Below are positions 45,956-54,645 of a stretch of 64,000 nt of DNA, in pieces. Every line of letters starts with the position of its first letter. Positions within the stretch are counted from its first letter, which is position 1. The notes beneath the pieces were generated by a model, which made no database searches, was not told where the DNA came from, and worked only from the letters and a program-made list of their open reading frames with translations. The DNA lies in the NCBI RefSeq assembly GCF_022965755.1, contig NZ_CP095187.1, positions 3,162,001 through 3,226,000 on the forward strand. The letters are read 5' to 3'. Origin of the DNA: Pseudoxanthomonas sp. F37. GTDB taxonomy: Bacteria; Pseudomonadota; Gammaproteobacteria; Xanthomonadales; Xanthomonadaceae. Made by a program: the position numbers and the translations under genes.

Positions 45956-47755
45956 TCAGGGCGCGGTGAAGCTGCCGCGCACGCTGACGTTGGCGAACTT
46001 CGTCTTGCCGACCAGCGACACGTAGTACGTGCCCGCCTGCGGGCTGGCGATGTTGACCATCTCGTTGTTGCCGGGACGCGCCGAACGCAGGTCGTAGTTC
46101 GACGCGGTGGCCGGACTTCCGAACTTCACGTACACATCGGCATTGCCGCTGCCGCCGTAGCTGATGAACGAGAGTTGGGTCGCGCCCGCCGGTACCACCA
46201 GCGCGTACTGCACCACCGCGTCCTTGGCACCGGTATTGCCGCCCACCGCCACATTGTTGGTCAGGACGGTCGCCGCGGGCGGCTCGCCGCCGCCGATGAC
46301 GGCCTGGACCGCCGCGGCCGCATTGACGATGCCCGCGCCGATGGGGCGATTGGCCGGCGGCGCCACCGGGAACGGACGCGCGGTGGACGTCAGCGTGGCC
46401 AGCACCTGCGCCGGCGTGAGCGGTGTTTCCGCCACGCTCTGCATCAGCGCCACCACCGCCGCGACATGCGGCGCCGCCATCGACGTGCCGCCCATGCCGA
46501 AGTAGGTCTCGGTGGTGGGAACGGTGGTGCCCGAATTGCCCGTGGACCACACGTAGCCGCCCGGATTGCCGTCCACGCTGCCACCACCACCCGGCGCGGC
46601 GATGTCCACGCGCGTGCCGTAGTTGGAGTACGAGGCGATGCCGCCGGTGATGCGCGTGGCGCCCACGGTGATGACCCCGGCGCAGTTGCCCGGCGAATAG
46701 CCGCTGACGTTGCCGGCGTCGTTGCCGGCCGCCACCACCACCGTGCTGCCGTTGGCGATGGCGATGTTGAAGGCGTTCTGCTCCACCGCGCTGCACGCAC
46801 CGGCACCGCCCAGGCTGAGGTTGATGACTTCGGCGGGATTGGCATTGGCCGGGACGCCGGCGACCGTGCCACCCGACGCCCAGATCACCGCATCGGAAAT
46901 GTCGGAGGTGTAGCCGCCACAGCGGCCCAGTACGCGCGCGGGCACGACCTTGGCGTTGAAGGCGCCGCCGGCCATGCCCTTGGCATTGTTGGTCACTTCC
47001 GCCACGGTGCCCGCCACGTGGGTGCCATGCCAGCTGCTGTCCTGCACCGGCGAACCCGCGTAGCACTCGCCCGCCACCGGATTCCAGTCGCCCTCGTCGC
47101 GCGGATCGGCATCGCGCAGGTCGCCATCGCGGGACACGAACGTGTCGCTGATGAAGTCGTAACCGGGCAGGATGTTCGCATCCAGGTCGCTGTGCGCGGT
47201 GATGCCCGTGTCCAGCACCGCGACCACCACGCCCGCCCCGGTCGCGCTGTCCCAGGCCGTGGGCAGGTTGATGCCACCGACCGGATCCTTGAAGTGCCAT
47301 TGATACTGGTTGTAGTAGGTGTCGTTGGGCACCAGGCGCGCGTAACGGCGTGCATCCACTTCGACGAATTCGACCTCGGGATCCGTCGCCAGCTGGCGCA
47401 GCAGGCTTTCGGCCTCCACGCGATCCAGCCTGCGCGAGGTCTGCACCAGTTCCGCGCCTATGCCGAGGCGGCGCAGCTTGGCGGCACTGACGGCCTTGCC
47501 GTTCGCCGGCCCCAGTGCGGCACGCGAGACCGCGCCGAGCAGTGAGCGCTGCAACGTGGCGCTGCTGGTGCGCGCCGCGCTGCCGTCGCGGTACTTCACG
47601 ATGAACCGGTCGTAGGTCTGGCCGTCGCGCAGACCTGCGGTACTGACGTCACCCGCCGAAGCGGAGCCTGCGATGGCCCCCAGCGCGAAAATTGCGGCGA
47701 GTGCAGCAACCAGGGGACGGCGACGCGAATTGCGGAAAGAAGAATAGGGATTCAC
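45956..47755 (-). CDS. Secreted S8 serine protease (subtilase) with PPC domain
   Basis: This extracellular endopeptidase precursor of 599 residues has a signal peptide (1-34), an I9-type propeptide (about 45-140), the subtilase domain with Asp182 (VVVAVLDTGI), His243 (SWHGTHVAG) and Ser425 (GGTSMAAPHVA), and a C-terminal PPC domain (about 505-599, SFISYGGSGNADVYVKFG). Such proteases are typical cargo of the Xps type II system. Its gene lies on the same strand directly upstream of gspF and separates gspF from gspE. StmPr1-type proteases of Stenotrophomonas have, as I recall, a similar address beside the xps cluster. Confidence 0.94.
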   Translation of the reverse strand: MNPYSSFRNSRRRPLVAALAAIFALGAIAGSASAGDVSTAGLRDGQTYDRFIVKYRDGSAARTSSATLQRSLLGAVSRAALGPANGKAVSAAKLRRLGIGAELVQTSRRLDRVEAESLLRQLATDPEVEFVEVDARRYARLVPNDTYYNQYQWHFKDPVGGINLPTAWDSATGAGVVVAVLDTGITAHSDLDANILPGYDFISDTFVSRDGDLRDADPRDEGDWNPVAGECYAGSPVQDSSWHGTHVAGTVAEVTNNAKGMAGGAFNAKVVPARVLGRCGGYTSDISDAVIWASGGTVAGVPANANPAEVINLSLGGAGACSAVEQNAFNIAIANGSTVVVAAGNDAGNVSGYSPGNCAGVITVGATRITGGIASYSNYGTRVDIAAPGGGGSVDGNPGGYVWSTGNSGTTVPTTETYFGMGGTSMAAPHVAAVVALMQSVAETPLTPAQVLATLTSTARPFPVAPPANRPIGAGIVNAAAAVQAVIGGGEPPAATVLTNNVAVGGNTGAKDAVVQYALVVPAGATQLSFISYGGSGNADVYVKFGSPATASNYDLRSARPGNNEMVNIASPQAGTYYVSLVGKTKFANVSVRGSFTAP

Positions 47756-48336
47756 TTGACCTGCTCCATGTCTACAAGGATGAACGAACTGGGTAACCCG
47801 TTTACTAGGTGCTTACTCAACGACTTGCGACTTCCCCTTCAAGCGGATCGTGCAGGTACCCCTGTTTACCTGCCACGACACTCTTCACGCGACGAACACA
47901 CGCTGTTAACGCCTTGTTTTCAGCGGTTTCGTCGCGCCGCGTCGAACGTAGCAAATCTCTCGCAAATTGCACAACGCGCAGGTAGTGTTCGACCACACGG
48001 AGTGGTTTTTTGCATCATCTCGGGAAAGGGGATGGGGAATGCGGGAAGTGTTCTTCTTTGCGGCACCGTGTTGCGCGGTTCCGCTTGCACGTCATTTGCG
48101 CGGCGTCGTCGCGCTGCGTCCTTCGCACTTGTCGCGGCACGCCCCTGCGCCGCCTTTGGCTTTCTGTCTCCCGCGCCGCCTTTCCGCTTCCGCCGCTTCG
48201 TGCGCGCCGGCCATGCGTCTCCCCTGTCGCATGCCGCGCCGTCCGGCTCGTTGACGCAGTCCGCCTCGTATCCCCGTGCCGCCAGGCCCGGGCGCTGTCT
48301 TATTCCCCCGAAAACACAGAAAGAAGGACGTGATCC
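47756..48336. other. Divergent intergenic region between protease and adhesin genes
   Basis: This 581-base gap holds no convincing gene; small open frames lack homology and ribosome-binding sites. Its left half (47760-48010) is visibly less G+C-rich than the surroundings, with A+T words such as GGTTTTTTGC near 48003, as expected for promoters. It must contain the divergent promoters of the S8 protease (leftward) and the adhesin (rightward, AGAAAGAAGGACGTG leader). No operator palindrome was identified. Confidence 0.6.
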
Positions 48337-51300
48337 ATGAACAGGATTTACCGCAAGGTGTGGAACCCTTCCCTTGGCATGCTGGTGGTGGCCTCGGAGT
48401 TCGCGCGACGCGCGCACGGCGTGCTGTCGTCCGGTGCGCGCGTGCGTGCGCGCCTGGGCATGACGCTGCTGGTCTCGGCCCTGCTCGCGGGCGCTCCCTT
48501 CGGCGCGGCACTCGCGCACGACAAGCAGAAGGGCCCGCCGCAGAACGACAAGCCGCAGATGGGAACCGGACCCGCCTATTGCGTGGATTCGCGTGGCAAT
48601 CCGATCAAGGACGGTCGGCCGGGCGAACATGCCGTGGCGTGCGGCGATGACGTCGACGCATCCGGACGCCATGCGGTCGCGGTGGGCTACAAGAGCATCG
48701 CCAGCAAGGCCGGTGCCACCGCCGTCGGCGGTTACGCGCAGGCCAAGGGCGTGAATGCGACCGCCGTGGGCTACGACAGCAGCGCGACCGCGCAGGGCGC
48801 GACGGCGCTGGGCAGCCAGAGCCATGCCACCGGCGCGAATGCGCTCGCCGCCGGCACCCAGGCGAACGCAGCAGGCGCAGGCGCCAGCGCGGTCGGCACG
48901 GGCAGCAGCGCGTCCGGCGCGTACGCCGGCGCCTTCGGCAGCGCCTCCACGGCATCGGGCACGCAGGCACTGGCCGCGGGCCACACCAGCACGGCCACCG
49001 GCATCGCGAGCGTCGCGCTCGGCGGATTCGCCCATGCCTCGGGCGGTTTCGACACCGCGGTCGGCTACGGCGCCGATGCCAGCGGCGGCGACAGCACCGC
49101 GCTGGGTTCCGGCTCCCTTGCCAGCGGTTACAACAGCGTCGCGGTCGGCGGATCCCTGCTTGGTTTCCTGCCGACCGAGGCGTCCGGCGACTTCTCGACC
49201 GCGGTCGGTGGCGGCGCATGGGCGCCGGGCACCAATGCGACGGCCATCGGCAATCTCGCCTCGGCAACCGCCGACAACAGCGTCGCGCTCGGTGGCGATT
49301 CCGTCGCCGATCGCGAGGACAGCGTTTCCGTCGGCAGCGCCGGCAGCGAACGGCAGATCACCCACGTCGCCGCCGGCACCGAAGGCACCGATGCGGTGAA
49401 CCTGGACCAGTTGGACGCGGTCGCCGAAGCCTCGGAAAACGCCACGCGCTACTTCAAGGCCAACGGTGCGAACGATGGCACCGACGACGCCACGGCCAAC
49501 GGCGACTACGCCACCGCGTCCGGCGCCGCCGCGCTGGCCGGAGGTGTCGGCGCGACGGCCACCGGCTCCGGTGCCTTCGCGTTGGCCGACGGCGCCACCG
49601 CACATGGCTTCAACGCCACCGCCACCGGCAGCAACAGCGTCGCCCAGGGTGCGGGCGCGCAGGCTGCCGGCGCAGGCGCGATTGCACTGGGCGGCCAGCG
49701 CCAGCTGTTCGACGAGAACGGCGATCCGGTGCTCGATGAGGACGGCAACCCGGTCTATGCCAGCACCGAGGCCACGGCGGACGACGCCACGGCGCTGGGT
49801 GCGGGTGCGGTGGCCAGCGGGATCGGCGCGAGCGCGGTCGGTGCGGGCGCGAATGCCTCCGGCGCCTATGCCTCCGCACTGGGCACCGAGGCGTCCGCTT
49901 CCGGCATCCAGTCCACGGCCGTGGGCTTCCGCAGCGACGCTTCGGACGATGCCGCCACCGCCCTTGGCGGCTACAGCAGTGCCTCCGACTTCGGCGCTTC
50001 GGCCTTCGGCTATGGCGCCGAGGCCAGTGGCAACAGCGCCACGGCACTGGGCTTCGGGGCGGTGGCGAGCAACTTCGATTCCACCGCGCTGGGTTCGAAC
50101 GCCATCGCCAGCGGCGACAACAGCGTGGCCGTCGGCGGCGCGTTCTTCGGCTTCATCCCGACCGAAGCCTCGGGCGACTACTCGGTGGCGGTCGGCGGTG
50201 GCGCCTACACGCCGGGCTTCAACGCGGTGGCACTGGGCAACCTGGCCACCGCCGAAGCCGACAACAGCGTGGCCATCGGTGGCGACTCGGTCGCCGATCG
50301 CGAGGACAGCGTTTCCGTCGGCAGCGCCGGCAGCGAACGGCAGATCACCAACGTCGCGGCGGGCACGGAAGACACGGATGCGGTGAATCTGGGCCAGTTG
50401 AACGACGTCGCCGAGGCCTCGGAGAACGCCACGCGCTACTTCAAGGCCAACGGCGCGAACGACGGCACCGATGACGCCACCGCTACGGGCGACTATGCCA
50501 CCGCGTCCGGCTCTGCCGCACTGGCGGAAGGCGTGGGCGCGACCGCCACCGGCTCGGCTGCCTTCGCGTTGGGCGACGGCGCAACCGCCACCGGCTTCTC
50601 CGCGACCGCCACCGGCAGCAACAGCGTCGCCACGGGCAGCAGTGCAGAGGCCAGCGGCGACTCCAGCATCGCCATCGGCGGACAGGTGGATGCCTTCGAC
50701 GCCGACGGCAATCCGATCACCGTCAACACCGTCGCCTCGGGCCTCGGTGCCACGGCCGTCGGTTCCGGCAGCCTGGCCTCGGGGCTGGGCGGTTCGTCGT
50801 TCGGCGTGCTCAGCGAAGCCAGCGGCGAGGCCAGCTCGGCGTTCGGCTACGGCAGCACGGCCACCGGCTCGTACGCCTCCAGCTTCGGCCATGCCAGCGG
50901 GGCCACGGGCGACTACAGCGTCGCCGTCGGCGGCCCTGCGGACCTGATCCCCGGTTTCGGCCTGCTGGTCTATACGCAGGCCAGCGGCTTCAGCGCGGCG
51001 GCCTTCGGTGCCGGCGCGATCGCCGCCGGCGACTACAGCCTGGCAGCGGGCAGCCTGGCCGAAGCTTCGGGACTGGAAAGCACGGCGGCCGGCTTCTTTG
51101 CCTATGCGCCTGGCGACTACGCCACCGCGCTGGGCGCGGAGTCCTGGGCCAGCGGCGATAGCAGTACCGCGGTCGGCTTCTACAGCACGGCGCTGGGCGA
51201 CAACAGCGTGGCGTTGGGCGCCCACTCGACGGCGGACCGCGACAACACGGTCTCGGTGGGCGATGCAGGCAACGAACGCCAGGTCACCCACGTCGCCGCC

Positions 51301-54126
51301 GGCACCGAAGGCACCGATGCGGTCAACCTCGACCAGTTGAACGCGGTCGCCGATGCATCGGAAAACGCGACGCGCTACTTCAAGGCCAATGGTGCGAACG
51401 ACGGCACGGACGACGCCACCGCCAACGGCGACCACGCCACCGCCTCCGGCTCGGCCGCACTGGCTGACGGCGTGGGTGCGACGGCGACCGGCTCCGGCGC
51501 ATTCGCCATCGCCGACGGCGCCACCGCGACCGGTTTCAATGCCACCGCCACCGGTGCGAACAGCGTCGCAAACGGTGCCGGCGCGCAGGCGACTGGCGCT
51601 GGATCGGTGGCCGTCGGCGGACAACGCCCGCTGTTCGATGAAAACGGCGACCCGCTGCTCGACGAGGACGGCAACCCCGTCTATGCCAGTACCGAAGCGA
51701 CGGCCGATGACGCCACTGCGATCGGTGCCGGCGCCATCGCCGGCGAGACCGGCGCCAGTGCCATCGGTTCGGGCGCGGATGCGTCCGGCGCGTACTCCAC
51801 CGCGCTGGGCACGGAAGCCTCTGCGGCACAGACGCAGTCCACCGCCGTCGGCTTCCGCAGCAGCGCCGACGGCCTGGCCTCCACCACTGTCGGCGGTTAC
51901 AGCAGCGCGGCAGGCGACTTCGCTTCGGCCTTCGGTTATGGCGCGGCGGCGGGCGGCAGCGGCGCAACTGCCGTGGGCGAAGGCGCAAGCGCGGGCGGCG
52001 ACGAAAGCACCGCCGTCGGCGGCACCACGTTCTTCGGACTGATCAACACGCGCGCCAGCGGCACCGGCGGTTCGGCGTTCGGCAACGGCGCATGGGCCAC
52101 CGGCGAATACAGCACCGCCATCGGCCACAACAGCTACGCCGATGGCGACGACAGCGTGGCGCTCGGCGTGAACTCGGTGGCCGGGGCCACCAACAGCGTG
52201 GCGATCGGCGCCAACTCGTGGAACGACCGCGAGAACACCGTGTCGGTCGGCGATGTGGGCAGCGAACGCCAGATCACCCACGTGGCGGCGGGCACCGAAG
52301 GCACGGATGCCGTGAACCTCGACCAGCTCAACGCACTGGCCGAGGCCTCGGAGAACGCCACCCGCTACTTCAAGGCCAACGGTGCCGGCGACGGCAGCGA
52401 CGACGCGGTCGCCACCGGCGACTACGCGACCGCCTCCGGTTCGGCGGCTCTGGCGGACGGCGTAGGCGCGACGGCGACGGGATCCGGCGCCTTCGCGATC
52501 GCCAACGGCGCGACGGCCACCGGCTTCAACGCCACCGCCACCGGCGAGAACAGCGTCGCCAGCGGCGCGGGCGCGCAGGCGACGGGCGCGGGGGCCGTCG
52601 CGCTCGGCGGGCAGCGCCCGCTGTTCGACGAGAACGGCGACCCCCTGCTCGATGAAGACGGCAATCCCGTCTATGCCAGCACGGAAGCGACGGCCGACGA
52701 CGCCACCGCCCTGGGTGCGGGGGCCGTCGCCAGCGACAGCGGCGCGACCGCCACCGGCGCGGGGGCCTCCGCGTCCGGCGCCTATGCCACCGCCACCGGC
52801 ACGGAGAGTTCGGCGTCGGGATTGCAGGCGACCGCCAGCGGCTTCCGCAGCGATGCATCGGGCGATGGCTCGGCGGCGATCGGCAGCTACAGCCAAGCAT
52901 CGGCCTTCGCCGCCTCGGCATTCGGCTACGGTGCGGAAGCGTCGCAGGAAAGCGCGACCGCACTGGGCTTCGGCGCCGTCGCCAGCAACTACGACAGCAC
53001 CGCGCTGGGTTCCAACGCCATTGCCAGCGGCGACAACAGCGTGGCGGTCGGCGGTGCGTTCTTCGGCTTCGTTCCGACCGAGGCCTCCGGCGACTACTCG
53101 GTGGCCGTGGGTGGCGGCGCGTACTCGCCGGGCGTCAACTCGGTGGCGGTGGGCAACCTGGCCAGCGCCGAAGCCGACAACAGCGTGGCGATCGGTGGCG
53201 ATTCCGTCGCGGACCGCGAAGATACCGTGTCCGTCGGCAGCGCCGGCAGCGAACGCCAGATCACCCGCGTCGCGGCCGGCACCCAGGCCACCGATGCCGT
53301 GAACCTGTCGCAGTTGAGCTTCGTGGCCAGTTCGCTCGGCGGGGGCGCGGGTTTCTCCGGCGGCGTGTTCATCGCGCCCAGCTATACCATCCAGGGCACG
53401 TCGTACAACAACGTCGGTGCGGCCTTCACCGCGGTGGATGCCAAGCTCAACCAGCTGTTCGGCATGTACGACGAACTGAGCACCGGCACGGCCGCGTCCA
53501 GCGGCGGCACGCCGCCCGCGCAGGCAAGCCAGGCACGTGCGGCAGGCGGCAGCGAAGCCGCGTCCACGGGCACCGCCTCGACCGGTGGCGCGGCCAACGG
53601 ACCGACGCGCGGAGCGGCGACCGGCGGCGATGCCGACGGCGGCGCCGTCGCCAGCAGCCAGCCGGCGGCGACCGCCTCGGCCGATCCTGCCGATGCCTCC
53701 GCCGCGGCGACGGCGTATGCCGATGCGGGCGATGTCGCCACGCTCGAAAGCGCGCGCAGTTATGCCGATGCGGCGTCCGCCGACACCCTGGCCAGTGCGA
53801 AGGCCTATGCGGACTTCCAGGTCAAGGCGCTGGAAGACGACTTCAACGCCTTCCGCGGCGACGTCAACCGCCGGTTCTCCGAGCAGGACCGCCGACTGGA
53901 CAGGATGGGCGCCATGAGTTCGGCGATGTTGAACATGGCCATCAACGCCGCCGGCAGCCGCAGTCCACGCGGACGGGTCGCCGTGGGCGCAGGCTGGCAG
54001 AACGGCGAGAATGCCCTGTCGGTGGGCTATTCCAAGCCGATCGGCGAGCGCGCGTCCTTCAGCATCGGCGGCGCGTTCAGCGGTGACGAGAAGTCCGCTG
54101 GCGTGGGCTTCGGTATCGACCTGTAA
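48337..54126 (+). CDS. Trimeric autotransporter adhesin (YadA/Hia type, type Vc)
   Basis: This is a surface adhesin of 1929 residues. It has an extended signal peptide (MNRIYRKVWNPSLGMLVVASE, then a hydrophobic core, cleavage near residue 60), a head of 14-residue YadA repeats (A-x-G-x-x-A-x-A-x-G pattern), and repeated neck-like connectors (SERQITHVAAGTEGTDAVNL) that divide the passenger. Connectors followed by ENATRYFKANG occur at about 368, 697, 1010 and 1340, marking four near-identical modules. A short coiled-coil stalk (FQVKALEDDFNAFRGDVNRRFSEQD) leads to a C-terminal YadA anchor with a GVGFGIDL end. Two cysteines (82 and 102) at the mature N-terminus are unusual for this class. The ligand is unknown. 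Confidence 0.93.
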   Translation: MNRIYRKVWNPSLGMLVVASEFARRAHGVLSSGARVRARLGMTLLVSALLAGAPFGAALAHDKQKGPPQNDKPQMGTGPAYCVDSRGNPIKDGRPGEHAVACGDDVDASGRHAVAVGYKSIASKAGATAVGGYAQAKGVNATAVGYDSSATAQGATALGSQSHATGANALAAGTQANAAGAGASAVGTGSSASGAYAGAFGSASTASGTQALAAGHTSTATGIASVALGGFAHASGGFDTAVGYGADASGGDSTALGSGSLASGYNSVAVGGSLLGFLPTEASGDFSTAVGGGAWAPGTNATAIGNLASATADNSVALGGDSVADREDSVSVGSAGSERQITHVAAGTEGTDAVNLDQLDAVAEASENATRYFKANGANDGTDDATANGDYATASGAAALAGGVGATATGSGAFALADGATAHGFNATATGSNSVAQGAGAQAAGAGAIALGGQRQLFDENGDPVLDEDGNPVYASTEATADDATALGAGAVASGIGASAVGAGANASGAYASALGTEASASGIQSTAVGFRSDASDDAATALGGYSSASDFGASAFGYGAEASGNSATALGFGAVASNFDSTALGSNAIASGDNSVAVGGAFFGFIPTEASGDYSVAVGGGAYTPGFNAVALGNLATAEADNSVAIGGDSVADREDSVSVGSAGSERQITNVAAGTEDTDAVNLGQLNDVAEASENATRYFKANGANDGTDDATATGDYATASGSAALAEGVGATATGSAAFALGDGATATGFSATATGSNSVATGSSAEASGDSSIAIGGQVDAFDADGNPITVNTVASGLGATAVGSGSLASGLGGSSFGVLSEASGEASSAFGYGSTATGSYASSFGHASGATGDYSVAVGGPADLIPGFGLLVYTQASGFSAAAFGAGAIAAGDYSLAAGSLAEASGLESTAAGFFAYAPGDYATALGAESWASGDSSTAVGFYSTALGDNSVALGAHSTADRDNTVSVGDAGNERQVTHVAAGTEGTDAVNLDQLNAVADASENATRYFKANGANDGTDDATANGDHATASGSAALADGVGATATGSGAFAIADGATATGFNATATGANSVANGAGAQATGAGSVAVGGQRPLFDENGDPLLDEDGNPVYASTEATADDATAIGAGAIAGETGASAIGSGADASGAYSTALGTEASAAQTQSTAVGFRSSADGLASTTVGGYSSAAGDFASAFGYGAAAGGSGATAVGEGASAGGDESTAVGGTTFFGLINTRASGTGGSAFGNGAWATGEYSTAIGHNSYADGDDSVALGVNSVAGATNSVAIGANSWNDRENTVSVGDVGSERQITHVAAGTEGTDAVNLDQLNALAEASENATRYFKANGAGDGSDDAVATGDYATASGSAALADGVGATATGSGAFAIANGATATGFNATATGENSVASGAGAQATGAGAVALGGQRPLFDENGDPLLDEDGNPVYASTEATADDATALGAGAVASDSGATATGAGASASGAYATATGTESSASGLQATASGFRSDASGDGSAAIGSYSQASAFAASAFGYGAEASQESATALGFGAVASNYDSTALGSNAIASGDNSVAVGGAFFGFVPTEASGDYSVAVGGGAYSPGVNSVAVGNLASAEADNSVAIGGDSVADREDTVSVGSAGSERQITRVAAGTQATDAVNLSQLSFVASSLGGGAGFSGGVFIAPSYTIQGTSYNNVGAAFTAVDAKLNQLFGMYDELSTGTAASSGGTPPAQASQARAAGGSEAASTGTASTGGAANGPTRGAATGGDADGGAVASSQPAATASADPADASAAATAYADAGDVATLESARSYADAASADTLASAKAYADFQVKALEDDFNAFRGDVNRRFSEQDRRLDRMGAMSSAMLNMAINAAGSRSPRGRVAVGAGWQNGENALSVGYSKPIGERASFSIGGAFSGDEKSAGVGFGIDL
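49438..53302. repeat. Four long tandem repeats inside the adhesin gene
   Basis: Modules start at about 49438, 50425, 51364 and 52354, with spacings of 987, 939 and 990 bases, and the last runs to about 53302. Each begins with the ENATRYFKANG connector and ends with the neck SVSVG-x-AG-x-ERQ. The segment FDENGDP-x-LDEDGNPVYAST is shared by modules 1, 3 and 4 (near 49708, 51634 and 52621), while module 2 has a different version, so module 2 is the most diverged. Confidence 0.85.
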
Positions 54127-54147
54127 ACCGCGGTCGCGCAACGAAGA

Positions 54148-54175
54148 AGGGCCCGGCAGTGCCGGGCCCTCTCTT
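54148..54175 (+). terminator. Rho-independent terminator after the adhesin gene
   Basis: A ten-base-pair perfect stem, AGGGCCCGGC with GCCGGGCCCT, and an AGT loop are followed by CTCTTTG. It begins 22 bases after the adhesin stop and could also act on the convergent minus-strand transcript. Confidence 0.85.
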
Positions 54176-54192
54176 TGCGGGATGTCCCCGGC

Positions 54193-54642
54193 TCAATCGC
54201 AGTCCATGCGCCCTTTCGGCAACACCCGCGGGTTGCCCATCGCGAACAGGACGATGGTCCGCTCCCACATCTCGAACGAGGACACACCCGGCGTCACGCC
54301 GCAGGTGCTGGCGTACTCGAAACGCTCGCCATCGGTGGAGACGTACAGGTCGAACTTGATGGCGTCCGGCAGCGTGCTGGACACCATCAGCGTGGTCTGG
54401 CCGGCGTCGCCGCTGCGGGTGCCGCGCAGGTTGCCTGCGTCCGCTTGCGCCGGCGCCCAGGACACCACCTTGCCAGCGGCGACCTCCACCTGCAGGGCCA
54501 GCGCCGGAGAACCGCTGCCGATGGCGAAGCCCGGCGGCAGGTCGGCACGGGCCAGCGTGCGCGGCGGCCCATCCTTCGCAGCGACGGGCAGCAGCACCAG
54601 CCACGCGGCGAACAGGCAGATCCGCATCCAGACCTTCGGCAT
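54193..54642 (-). CDS. Small exported protein downstream of gspE
   Basis: This 149-residue protein has a signal peptide (MPKVWMRICLFAAWLVLLPVAA). The mature part looks like a small beta-rich domain: KVVSWAPAQADAGNLRG, TLMVSSTLPDAIKFDLYVSTDG, then SSFEMWERTIVLFAMGNPRVLPKG with two cysteines near the end. I do not recognise the family. Its start lies only three bases after the gspE stop, so the two are very likely translated from one message, which makes a role in type II secretion worth considering. Confidence 0.65.
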   Translation of the reverse strand: MPKVWMRICLFAAWLVLLPVAAKDGPPRTLARADLPPGFAIGSGSPALALQVEVAAGKVVSWAPAQADAGNLRGTRSGDAGQTTLMVSSTLPDAIKFDLYVSTDGERFEYASTCGVTPGVSSFEMWERTIVLFAMGNPRVLPKGRMDCD

Positions 54643-54645
54643 GGC

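Noticed and set aside
48640-53300. CRISPR-like periodic repeats
   Set aside because: The periodicity comes from 42-base units coding 14-residue YadA head repeats within one reading frame; there are no constant short repeats with unique spacers and no cas genes.
47920-54141. A 2073-codon open frame on the minus strand across the whole adhesin gene
   Set aside because: It is the mirror of a G+C-rich, highly repetitive gene; its product is low-complexity Arg/Gly/Ala-rich with no domain, and the plus frame has a signal peptide, YadA repeats and a membrane anchor.
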